DNA of 64,000 bases, from positions 6,696,001 to 6,760,000 of the forward strand of contig NC_064678.1 of the NCBI RefSeq assembly GCF_023278565.1, written 5' to 3'. A program made the translations under genes and the position numbers. Origin of the DNA: Colletotrichum lupini. Lineage: Eukaryota; Ascomycota; Sordariomycetes; Glomerellales; Glomerellaceae. This document shows positions 36,481 through 47,099 of the stretch, one piece after another (within the stretch, counting starts at the first letter, position 1; each line of letters starts with the position of its first letter). The notes under the pieces are model-generated. The model had not been told where the DNA came from. It did no database searches and worked only from the letters and a program-made list of their open reading frames with translations.

Positions 36481-38392
36481 CTAGAACACCAGAGCAGAAA
36501 CCCTTTCATCTCTATCTCTGTGCTCCTTCTCCTTCTTCTTGAACAGGGACTTGAGCATGTTGTTTTTCTTGGGTCGGAGAACCGCTTCGATAGCCTCGTC
36601 TTCCTTCTGGCGACTGCCGTCCTCAATTGCTAGTGTCGGCGCGCGTGTACTGCGCTTGGAAGCAGAGCTGCGGTGACTTCGGTGGCTGCTGGCGACACTC
36701 TCGGCGTCTCTTTCAGATCTCGCAGCCTCGGACCTTGCAACACTGCTCTTGCGTTCGGGCACCTCAGACTCGCGGGTGCTGCGGTGCGACCTGGATGAGT
36801 GGTGCGACCTCTCCGACCTCTCGGTCCTCTCCGTCCTCGAGCTGCGGTGCGTCTTGGAACTGCGTTGTGTCCGGAAACTCCGCTCAGTACGGGTGTCGTC
36901 TCCAAGCATCGAACGCGCGGCCTCAGGGCTGATGAGCTCCATATCAACACTCTCATCATCACCTGCAGGGGCGATCCCGCGGCGCCAACTCTCGATGGAG
37001 CTAAGCTCCTCGTCAAGTCGAGGATCAAGAACATATGCCTCGTCGTAGGCAACGCTCCCCTCGCGGACGCTCCCTTCCCGCACGCTCCCCTCCCGTGGCT
37101 GCTGGTAGGGGTCATACTGGTCGTACTGGTCGTACTGATCGTGCTGTGCATACTCGATGGCCTGTGGTGCGGGTTGTGCCTCGAAGGCCATTGCGTTGGC
37201 GATAGCTGCCTGTTTCTGGGCCTGGGCGTCCTTTATCTGCTTCACAATCTTCCACCCGCCGAACATGACTACCGTGAGGCCGATACTTGCACCGGCGGCA
37301 ATGAGAAATTGAGGCGATGCCAAAAGCGCAAACACGGCCGGCGAGCCTCCCTTGATCACAGATAAGAAGGCAGGCGACATCTGTTTCAAGAGCGTGGACA
37401 ATTCCGCTAGCGTCAAGGCAACAGCGGCGGCGGCATCGGGATTTCCTTGCAGATGAGCGATGGTAGCGGTGGCGGAGTGGTGTGCGCATTTGGCTTCGTC
37501 GAGGAGTCCCTCGACCCTGGAGATGAGTGTCTTAGCCTCCTTCTCCTTGGTCAGGGGATCCAGATCAGTGCGATCCTTCAGATCGGGAGGAATGTTGCCG
37601 TATGCGAGGTCCATATCGATTTCCTTCTCTTTGCGACCCTTGGGTATAACAGGCGCGGACATGGTACGGGGAACCATGGATCCACGGATTGTTGCCGAGT
37701 CTGCGAGACTGTCGCTGCAAGACGGGGCGGTGGTGTAATGCGGCAAGGTCGGGCGGCTCAAAGCCACATCGCGGGGAGCCGTTTCGGCATAAGGAGCACG
37801 GTATGCAGAGGGAGGCGCCCTTGATGGCGTGACGCTGGAGACTTCGGAATGTGTCTTGAGGTTGTTCTCGGTCAGAGCAGGTCTCGAACGTGGATAGTAC
37901 TCGACATCGCGGTGGCTTGACTGGGAGCGTCTCGATCGATGACTTCTCCTGGAGCTGGCGACAGAGCGGCCATCGTCGTGCGAGTAGCGGCGATCAAAGG
38001 CTTCGGGAGGGAGATCGCGAGAAGTATCAAAGGTCTGGGCGCGCTTCAGAACCTCCCGGTCGGCCTTGATGGCCGCCTTTTTCTCCTGGTAGGAAGCCTT
38101 GGCTTCTTTGAAGATACCGGCCAGGTGTTTTCCCTGCAGAAGCGAAGATGATACGTCAGCTATTGGGCTTCATCGCTCGGCTGAGAGTTGTAGTGCGTAT
38201 GCATTGTTTGCATGTCGAATGTTGTTGCGCGCAGTTCTGACGGCCGAATTCAAGGGCTGGATCGAGTGGGCATGGAGTCTGATGAGGGGCGGTGGGGGGG
38301 AATGCAACGGGTGTGAGCCAGAGAAAGAGACTTACGGTACTTATAATCTTGCCCGAATTGTTGATGATAGTGACTGTCTGCGTGAGGGCCAT
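36481..38392 (-). CDS. conserved fungal Ser/Arg-rich protein with one hydrophobic segment
   Basis: Two exons (38336-38392, 36481-38133), phase 0, give 569 residues. The first exon encodes only 19 residues (MALTQTVTIINNSGKIIST), continued by 'GKHLAGIFKEAKASYQEKKA'. Residues about 60-150 are Arg/Ser/His-rich. A helical region follows with 'LISRVEGLLDEAKCAHHSAT', and a hydrophobic stretch 'LIAAGASIGLTVVMFGGW' around residue 300. The C-terminal third has repeats: DQY three times, REGSV three times, then a long run of T/S-R-S/T and SHRS units. The end is very basic ('KSLFKKKEKEHRDRDER'). I do not recognise a characterised family; the head region looks conserved and the tails disordered. Dense R-x-x-S sites suggest heavy phosphorylation (inference). 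The 19-residue first exon is supported by a good GTAAGT donor and CTGCAG acceptor. Confidence 0.75.
37070..37145. repeat. intragenic triplet-phase repeats (REGSV and DQY units)
   Basis: Within the Ser/Arg-rich gene, a 15-bp unit encoding REGSV is repeated three times, next to three 9-bp units encoding DQY. Both preserve frame. Confidence 0.75.
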
Positions 38393-41300
38393 GATGATAT
38401 ATCTCAGTTCACCTGCTCGGCGTCTTTCACCGAGCAAGTGATGTGTATGTGTGAGAGAGTGTGCGAGTGCGTCAAGGCAGAGCAAGAGTGTGTGAGAGAC
38501 ACACACACAGGCGGTGACCTAGTATGGTGGTGTTGGTGCGGGCGGTACTAGTCGATTTTGAAGCTTTCCCTTCTTTTAAGTGACGACAGGCTCCAGGGTA
38601 CTACGAGACGGGCTTGGCTTGGCCAAGAAGGTTCCGTCAGGACTCTGAGAGGAAGAGGGAGGCTGGTCTCAGAGGGAGCCCAGTCCACCGCCAAAATGAT
38701 CCCGTCTTGTTCGTTGTCGCGGGGAGCCACTTGAAGGGCACTCGGGGCACTTCTGGGCGCTTTTGGGGGCAGGGTCCCTCGCTGTTGACGATGCGGTGAA
38801 GGAAAGGAGGCCCCTAACAATACTCCACCGTCACAGTTCCAAACGGAAGCGAGTACCGACTTGGGTGACAAGGGGTGGAGGACGCAGAGGACGGGTTTGC
38901 AAATCGGCCCCCACAAAGTCACAGAAACGGGTCAAGACTCAAGACCCCCCCCGAGATGCTGTGGCACTCGTGGCAGTGGCACTGAGAAGATCGCGGTCCG
39001 TGGGAGGTTTAGCCGTTGATGTTAAAGTGGACGACGAACAACGGGTGGCAGCCGGACAAAAGCGATGTGGGGATACAGAGGCTGGGAAACGTGCAGGTCT
39101 CTTTCTTGCCTGGTATCTGTAGAGGGGACGTCGATGGAGATGTTCTGTCGTTTTCTGTCAACGGTATGGGAGATTCCGATATGACGGTGTGAGATGCAGG
39201 TGAGCGTTTGGTATGTGTTTGTACGGATATCCCGGTCTCTCTCACTCTCTCTTTCTCTCACTTGCGATGCGTAGTGAGATGGATTGCGAGGCCACGATAT
39301 GTTGGCTGATATGAGAGGAAAAGAGCGGGGAGGGAGGGAGGTCGCAAGAGAAATCGAGAAACGGGGGACGATGCGGCATGAGAGGGGCTCTTCGACATGA
39401 AATACAACGGCGGACAGCATCGGCTCACAATTACACGCCATGACTGGCTTCCAATCTTTGCGAAAACATTGGAGGTGAGCCAGTGAGAAGGTAGAAGCCA
39501 AATGCCCAAGCCGAATTAATGAGTGAAAGCCCAGTGATGGGAGCGCAAGTCTGCCCCTTTCGCGCCTATGTCTACGGATAGAATACCCTGCTTCTCATCA
39601 CGGTCGCATTCGCAGTCCCAGTCAGTCACGGTGACAAGTCCACGTCTTCTTTTTTCGTCACACTCCCTGAAAACCGAGAAGGGAAAAAACCACCCCCTCC
39701 CCTGTCTTCATAGGGGCGACAAGGCCAGCCCAGGCCGCTCATGGTGAGGCGACATCCCGGCGATTGGCAGCGGAAGAAGCTCTGAGCGCCTTTTTTGTGC
39801 ATTTGGGCCTCGTTGCAGGTTGCAACTTGCAGCTGGCCATTCCAAAGGAGACAAGACGGATGGAATGGGGATGGAACAGGCCAAACGGAAAGGGTGATTC
39901 GTGACTTTGGGAGCTGAGAGCCTGAGACTAGCCGGGGCCGGTCGGATGAGGAGCCACCTAAGTCACTGAACGCTCCCAGGCCTCCCAGTCTGATCCTCGA
40001 TCTGTCTACTCCGTACATTCAAATAGGTAGCGTCAAGTTTTTAACCTCTCACACCAAGAACGCGTGGGAGGGGGAGCGGGGAGAAAAAACTGTCAGCTCG
40101 GCCAGGCCCACCTCTCTCCCTCGTCTCGTCTCTCACCAGTTATCCGTGAGCTGAGCTCTCACCTCGCGTCTCTCACTCAGACTCAGTCACTCTCACAGTC
40201 TCACCTCAACCACAGGCCTTGTCCCTGCCCATCTTCTCTCCGGCTTCTTTCCGCCTTTCCGATCCTTCATCCCCTGGCGCCCAGGGGCGGATAACGTGCC
40301 TGGAAGTGGCTCCCTTTCTCTCCGCCTTTCCAGCTCCCTTCCTTCTTTCCAGCCCTCCTCACCGCATCGCAGCCAACAACCGGTCAAGGACCGTACAAGC
40401 TTGAAGTGAACTGTGAGGGCCGCTGCTCTTACTCAAAATCGCAATGCTCATTATTGATTCCCGGTCAATCCTAACCTCCGATGCTGCCTCTCTTCAGTCG
40501 CGCGATTACAATGTTTTAATGTTCCTCTTCTTGTTCCCGAGTCACGCCGGCCCTGCTTTTGATGTCTGTCCTTGCCACGATGCTGCTGCTTCAGCTTGCT
40601 GTTGCATGACGCACGCACGATGAGGTTGTACAGCTTCACTTTCAAATGGCCCCAGTCTTCCCATTTGATGTTCCTGTATTGCTACCCAGCACCGACACAA
40701 CGTTCCTGACGTCGTTTGTCCAACACCGACAGCTTGGCCGAGAGCCGTTAGCCGCTATTCGTCGTCATGGTGGATTGACATGAACATAAAAATGTGACTT
40801 TCTGACAGAGCACTCAGTACTATCTGCCTTGCGTATGAGTGTCTGGACGGGCGGGTGATTGCAGGGCTCCAGATCGGTCAAGTCTCCTCACTATGAGTGA
40901 GCTCACATTGATACATCGGTGACTCTGTACGTTTTGCCCCAAACAGCAAAAGAACGTCGTCTTTTCGGGTTGCCGCTTCCGACGGGGCCCTCAACTTACT
41001 CGCACTCGGGCAATGCAATTTTACAGAATCCGTGCCACTGTACTCAAGTATTCATCTGTCTAACAATCACCTATCACCGTCCGAGGCCAATGTGCCCTCA
41101 TCTGCGGCTCTTCCCATTGGGTTCTACTTGCCCCTGTCAATCCTTACTCTCGTCAACACCATCAAGTGCAGCCGCCGATCCTGCCACACACTTCTCGGGC
41201 TCTTCTACCACCCCCATTGGGCTGCCATGCACCTCTTGACATTCGTGCCCTCCAAGCTTCGAAACAGTGCTTCCACCCGTGGTCTCGGTCATGGCAGATC

Positions 41301-42072
41301 GCCTTCCCGCCGCCCGGTGCTCCCGTCAATCTGGCTGCTCAGAAAGCGACACGACAGTAGGTGGCGACTGTCACTCCGGGCTCTAGCGCACTGTTGAACT
41401 CAAACCGCTCCTTGGCTTTGACCCAGGGTCCCGCCTTGAAGCAATCCGTGTGACTGAGTTACTTGGCACTTTTCTAGACTATCGTCGGCTGTCTCGCTTA
41501 TCGCTTTATTTGGACCCCATACATAGCTCACCCCTCTACTCCGTAAGCGATGGATAGACACTTTTGTCCCTTGGCACTTGTTCGTCGCGCTTTTAGACCA
41601 TGATATCCTTACTGAGACCCATCACCTCATGCTATCAGTCGAGGTCGCCTGGCTTATGTCAAAATCAAGCCATACCCAGCCTCTTTGCTTTACGGCGTTG
41701 GTTCGGTGTACGGATACTGTGGAGACGGAAGCTTCCCGCACTGCCCTAGGAGTGATATTATCGAGGTTCACCGAGATTCTCACCATGAAAGATAATTTTG
41801 AGGCTGCGACGACAATTATTCGCATATCAGGTGCTACAGATTAAAGAATTGGTGTGACATCTGATTGGGCTTCTCGGCCCGGAATTTGAGCTTATCTCCG
41901 CAGGATCTTTGTCGGGTCAGTCTCCAAGCTAGTTGCTGACAAAAGAACTGCTTGAATTTATTGGAGTCATTCCGTTAAGGAAATAACTGTCTAAAACCCA
42001 TAGTTGACTGGATCAGCCCGTGTCTATAGAGCTCCAAGCGAGAACGGTACTCATCAGGTGTGTTGACCAAAC
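38393..42072. other. 3.7-kb spacer
   Basis: No supportable gene. A CT/CTCA microsatellite-like run lies at about 39237-39261, and TACTCCGTA occurs at 40007-40015 and 41537-41545. CT-rich sequence spans about 40090-40360. Short overlapping frames lack domains. Confidence 0.45.
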
Positions 42073-43766
42073 ATGAGCGGCTCTGAATTTCTTGACACAA
42101 TCTTTCCGACAAACAGCCTATCAGCTGGCGTGTTCTTCTGTGGGATATGTAGCAAGCCCTTCAGCCAAGGTCTGTCTTCAGCTACTGCGTCTGCCTCTTA
42201 TTTCAGCGTGAGAACTAACTCAACATCCCCAAATTAGAGACTGCACTGAAGCGACATGTGTCTTACTGTCGACGAACAAAAGACCGACTCCGAAGCCGAC
42301 CGAAGCCTTGTCGAGAATGCAGCGCAGCCAAACATAAGTGTAGCTTACAAGCCCGCTGTACGCGTTGCACAAAGAAAGGATTAGACTGCATCTACGCAGA
42401 AAACAGAAGTCAAGGGCCGACAGCCAGCACAGAGGCCCTTAGCGCACAAGTTTGGGCGCCGAGTCTTCTGGGCTTGGATCCAGCTAATCCTGAGTCTACT
42501 TTCATACCAGAGGCTTCGACTTTTGATCATCAAGTACAATGGGATGCATTCTCACAAATAGTTGAGCTGCCGGATGAAGTCGCTTTTGGCCACTTCCCTC
42601 TGGCGGAACCTGGACTTGGTCACATAACCGAGGACCTGATGGTCGGTGACACCGATTTGTCTCCATCACCAGAACCATACCGGCAGATACTGCCACATTC
42701 GATGAACTTTGGCAGGCGCGTGATATCAAACACATCTGGGATCGTCTTTCCACTTCAATTCATCAAAGAACCAAAGCCGGCGGCGAATGGCAGTGCGAAC
42801 ATGATCAAACGGGCACTGCGCTCATATCCTGAAATGATGCTGCGAAGGTCAGCATTCCCTCCCTTCATACACCAATATCAGGACAAGAGCCATCTTCCCG
42901 AGCCACTAGCAAACTGTATGGGCATTGCGATTTTGTTCGTATCTCGAAACCCAGACACTAGTTCGTTCTTATGGCAATCAATTCGAAAAGAGCAGGACAG
43001 AAACCTCAGCGAAGTTGGAATAGTGCACTCCACCATGCCAGATGACTTGCGAATGCTGACTTCTCTCAACAGATGGTTAGATATAGCAAAAGAGATATCT
43101 TCGCCTCAATACAAGCAGAGCTGATATATATCATTATGCGTGTCGTTGCCGGCGGTGGAAGCACTCTTGTAGACCGTGATTACAACACCCACATGCTGTT
43201 GGCTTATGAGGTATCTTCTGCTACCGAAGATTATGAGTTCTTGATGGAACGCGTCGCAGCTGACAATTTTTGACTAGGCGCTTTGGAAACAGTTCATGGC
43301 CTTGACTGATACACCATGCAGTGTAAAGTCCAAGAGTTCGAAATCATGGGAAGATTGGATCTTAGACGAGTCCCGAATAAGGTAAGTAGATTTCGGTTCC
43401 ATTCTGAAATCAATGTTAAACGAACTGACAAGAAGACGCGCCAGAATTGCTTGCGTGTGGTTCTTGGTAGCGCAAGTAGCCACCGTTAAGGTAGGCATAT
43501 CTTGCGGCGTTCTTGACACATGGAGAGAATTGACACTACCATGTCACAAAGTACAATGGGGTGCTACAACGCCAGAATCATGGGACGAAGAAACAAAAGC
43601 GTTGAGAAGTCTTCCCAAGCGGGGTCAGGATCTGGCATACTTTGGGGGGCTTCTGGAAAGTCATCAACATGCCAACGATGCAGTTCATGCAGAAACGCTT
43701 GATAGATGGAATTCAGGAGTCGATAACATCGGGTTGCTCCTGAATTTAGTGACGGCGATGATGTAA
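42073..43766 (+). CDS. C2H2 + Zn2Cys6 fungal transcription factor
   Basis: Five exons proposed: 42073-42169, 42238-43013 (or -43022), 43073-43210, 43278-43381, 43433-43766; about 482 residues. The N-terminus has a C2H2 finger split by intron 1 ('FFCGICSKPFSQ/ETALKRHVSYC'), directly followed by the binuclear zinc cluster: 'CRECSAAKHKCSLQARC', then 'CTRCTKKGLDC'. This pairing is a known class of fungal regulators. The C-terminal part resembles the fungal regulatory middle region ('IFASIQAELIYIIMRVVAGG', 'SKSWEDWILDESR', 'ARIACVWFLVAQV'). Reading straight through would hit stops near 43124 and 43271; introns ending at 43072 (CTCAACAG) and 43277 (GACTAG) remove both in frame. The donor of intron 2 is uncertain (GTTGGA or GTGCAC). 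The last intron has a tandem AAGAAG acceptor. It converges on the SDR gene, 196 bp apart. Confidence 0.8.
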
Positions 43767-43962
43767 ATTAAGAGACTAATACGTAAGATGAGCATCATAG
43801 ATTGTACTACTGGTTTCGCGTGTATTCTAGGACGCGCGGTCTGGTCGGTCTCTCATGCAATTAAAATCGAGAAGGCTAGAACAGGTCCAAGGCTGCCATT
43901 CGCGTTCCCTCTTTCCACTGAGGCGGCCTAAACCGATACACTGATGAGCCCGAATATCTTTT

Positions 43963-44688
43963 CTACCACGCGAGCGGACCCTCCCTGTTAGAGAACGTGC
44001 CAGTCGGTCCACCCGGACTGGCAATTGCCAACTCCACAATTCTTTCCGCACCAACAGAAGTCGGTGCTCCGGCGTCCATCCATCCAGTTAGTTTCGTTCT
44101 GACCAAGCCGGGGCAAACAGCATTTGAAGCCCCGCCAACATCCTTGAGAATACGGGCATAGTTGGCAGCCAAGATGTTGACAGCTGCCTTGCTGCCATCG
44201 TATGCTTTGTAGTCGACGTTGTAGAAGGGCATACTCTCGTCCAAAGTCGACTCCAGAGAACCCATCTGGGACGACACGAAGATGATGCGCGGGTACTCAG
44301 ATTTGCGTAAGAGAGGAAGAGCTGCTTCACTTAGAACGGCTGTTCCGAAGACGTTGGTTTCATAGGTCTTTCTGAAAAGATCTCGAGTGGAGCTAAACGA
44401 ATCGGGGTATGTATCGATCAAAATGCCTGCATTATTGATGAGGACATCAAGTTTTCCGTGAGTCTTCTGAATGGACTCGATGGCCTTGAAGATCGATTCG
44501 TCAGAGGTAATATCGAGCTGAATAGAAGAAACTGAGCAGTTCTCGGTTTTGAGAGATTCGGCGAGCCTAGAGCCATACTCGAGATTGCGAGATCCTATGA
44601 TAACATGAAAGCCCGGGATTCTGGCGAGCTGTTGAACGACAGCCTCACCAATGCCGGTGTTACCTCCAGTGACGAGAGCGATGGACAT
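43963..44688 (-). CDS. short-chain dehydrogenase/reductase
   Basis: A single exon; 241 residues from the ATG at 44688, typical of the classical SDR family. The cofactor motif is 'TGGNTGIG' (residues 7-14), with 'NNAG' at 85-88, the catalytic serine in 'IIFVSSQMGS' (139/140) and Y-x3-K as Tyr163 and Lys167 in 'AYDGSKAAV'. All catalytic positions are present, so it should be an active NAD(P)-dependent oxidoreductase, cytosolic, substrate unknown. An in-frame upstream extension to 44814 exists, but the family N-terminus begins at MSIALVTGG, and CATATAAAG (minus strand, about 44827-44835) is a plausible TATA box. About 260-340 bp upstream lie repeated GGCCAATTT elements. It is convergent with the zinc-finger regulator. 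Confidence 0.93.
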   Translation of the reverse strand: MSIALVTGGNTGIGEAVVQQLARIPGFHVIIGSRNLEYGSRLAESLKTENCSVSSIQLDITSDESIFKAIESIQKTHGKLDVLINNAGILIDTYPDSFSSTRDLFRKTYETNVFGTAVLSEAALPLLRKSEYPRIIFVSSQMGSLESTLDESMPFYNVDYKAYDGSKAAVNILAANYARILKDVGGASNAVCPGLVRTKLTGWMDAGAPTSVGAERIVELAIASPGGPTGTFSNREGPLAW

Positions 44689-44945
44689 CTTGAAGAAGGA
44701 AGTTTCAAAGTCAGGTGAAGTAAAGTAGTCTGAGTGATGTTTTGTAATAGTGATAAGAAAATGCGTGTGCTGGATATGACTTACTCCAAATTTCAAGATG
44801 TAATAAGCCGGCAAGGAAATATCTCACTTTATATGATCTCCAGTAGTGTCTTGTATTGAACAGTCACAGATTAGAAAGCCGCTTATTGACCGAGAGTGGC
44901 TCGAAGAGAATCGCATTCTCATTCCGTGCAAAGAGCGTGTAATTG

Positions 44946-45024
44946 GGCCAATTTCGCCGCCCGCTGAACATGGGCGGAACGGCCAAATTGGGCGGGGAGA
45001 GGTGAGTCCCGGCCAATTTCGCCG
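44946..45024. promoter_or_regulatory. triple GGCCAAT-type element upstream of the SDR
   Basis: The 14-mer GGCCAATTTCGCCG occurs exactly at 44946-44959 and 45011-45024. A related partly palindromic GGCCAAATTGGGCGG lies between them at 44981-44995. The starts are 35 and 30 bp apart. Spacing near three helical turns and position at -258 to -336 from the SDR start suggest a regulator binding array; this is inference. Confidence 0.5.
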
Positions 45025-46952
45025 GTGTGTTGAGTCTTAGTAGGGTACCTAGTCAGGTAAGGCCTACCCTGCGTGACAGACCAAGGCCAGATTTGGAGAA
45101 GGCAGTAAAACATCATTGAATTCAGAAGGATGTACGCCACTGAAAATCTAGCCTAAGAAAATGAAGTGTTACGGTGGCGAGCAGCCATATGATATGTTGA
45201 GAGCAGGATCGAGAAGTGCAAAACTCGTTGTCAACTGGGTAGGTACCCAAGGTGGGCACCACGTACCAATGCGTTCGATGAATTGTAGTGATCCATAGTT
45301 CCACTGACTATCTGCGGCGTCAACTCGTCTTGGTTGCTTACCAGCTAGTGAAGTTTAGGAGGCCTATGACATCAATGGGGGTACATCGACATGTATTACC
45401 TGAATCATCAAATCCGTCTGTCTCAAGCTTAGCGTAGTTAGGTTGTCAGGACATCGAGACCTGCAGCATCGGCAATGAGTTTTTCTACACATCCAAATAC
45501 TACATGTCCATATCAAAGGGGAAAATTGATGTGTTTTTTCCACGAGGAAAGAGCGATGAAGCAATGTTTCTTTGAGCGTTATTGTTGTCCCGGCTTCCAG
45601 GCAAAGCTACGTGCGAAATACCAAAAGTAAGTAGTGCCCCGCCCTTTAAAAGGTGTTTGGGCAACCCTGTATCCGTAATAGTCTCCGAACCCCGTAAATT
45701 ACTCTCTTCTGCCTGTCCACGTGCGAGATACCAACAGTTTGGCACGATGTCTATTCAACTGCGACAGTGAACTGGGCAAGAAACATTGACGTAGTAAAAC
45801 TGGCATAGTTGGCAGGACAATATAGCCAGGGAACACGATTTAGCCTCGGGGGATTCTTTCAATGGCCGTGCCACAGACCGACCAGGTGACCTGAACGAAT
45901 ACCTGACTTTAGTCACTATCCACCTCAACTTGCATTTAACACACAGACAGAGAGCAGCTATGACCGCCAACCCAATGGCGCAGTAGATAAGGCACACGAG
46001 CAATGTTGTGTCGGTCAGTAAGTTCATTCTGGCTTCCTAGAATGCGACCGGCGCGTGAAATTTCCTACAATCACTGTGGTGGTGTGCACCTTGCATCTGT
46101 ATAAGTCTACATGTACTTGCTAAGTACCCTGATAATTAGGTCTACGTCCTGAGCTTATCAAGTAACCTTCATAGAAAGATCTGAAATCCAGTACAGATTT
46201 TATCATGTGAGAACTGATCGAATTTCATGATACACGGAAGCAATCAGGAACATTGTGTTTAGTCTTGTACAGTTACCTAGTTGGCTGCACGGTAAATCGG
46301 GCATCCGAGCAGAATTCACGTCGGAAGTAGTCCTAAAGTTCGCCAACAGAGCATGCTACTTAGCGTGACTAAGTAAAGTATTGAGACCTAGTGGCCATTG
46401 AGTATTTGATGGCATGCAAGAGAAACACGAGGTCTAACACCACGGCAGGCTGAGATTGACAAATGTTAGCATTGCCACAAATGGTGTGACAGGCACTGAC
46501 ATTTCGTTAATGGGATGAGACGTCCATGCAAGGGTGCATTTTCAGGTTCGACAAGGGAAGTCAAAGAGGCGCATGTGTTCATAGCTTTAGCCCCAAGGGA
46601 TGAAGAAATTTGTAAAGCACTTCAGATGAACGCTTCTCCATCTTAAAAGAGTTTGCCGACTCACCTTGACTGCTGTCTGGGGCCAGGGACGGACCCTTCG
46701 CCCACACCAAAACTGTCGTCGGAATTTTGATACCTTGCACGGCCACTGATTTAATAAGAATGTGGGACACTCTCCGGTCAAACGATTCTTGAGACGTTTG
46801 GAAGGTACGCCTCGAGTCTTTGAGGGTGAGGACAGCACATGTTGACACCGAAGACTGCCTCGGCTTTGAAGCAGGTAGAAAATTGGGTTTTGCTCTTCAG
46901 CTGGTGAATGAGATGACCTGCAGGAGGAAATCTGAAGCCATGGCTCTTCGTC

Positions 46953-46959
46953 TATAAAA
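46953..46959 (+). promoter_or_regulatory. TATA box of the secreted repeat-protein gene
   Basis: TATAAAA, 141 bp before the ATG at 47100; a CA/CT-rich leader follows. Confidence 0.55.
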
Positions 46960-47099
46960 TTCGGGAAGCACCCCTAATGCGACCTTTTCGTGTTCGCAAA
47001 CCGTCACACAAAGCTACCAGCCTCTTCCAGAACTCAAAGGGGACTATACACATTCTTTCTGCAAATCCATATCGCGTACAACTCCATCACTAGTTCACC

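Larger units (their letters stand above)
44689..47099. other. divergent spacer with regulatory-looking repeats
   Basis: 2.4 kb between the SDR (leftward) and the secreted repeat protein (rightward). It holds the GGCCAATTT cluster (44946-45024), GTATCCGTA at 45669-45677 and a TATA box at 46953-46959. Frames at 45755-46027 and 46579-46848 (both -) were considered and not called. Confidence 0.5.

Noticed and set aside
42258..43124. Regulator read as a truncated single-exon gene starting at GTG
   Set aside because: The upstream exon supplies an ATG and the C2H2 half-finger; downstream exons continue the conserved region in frame.
45755..46027. 90-codon frame (-) with one hydrophobic helix and many Cys
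   Set aside because: Its ATG context is weak, the tail is unstructured, and no splice partner or homology is evident; hydrophobic chance ORFs of this size are common.
46579..46848. 89-codon frame (-) upstream of the secreted repeat protein
   Set aside because: No ATG with good context, no domain, and no in-frame upstream exon found.
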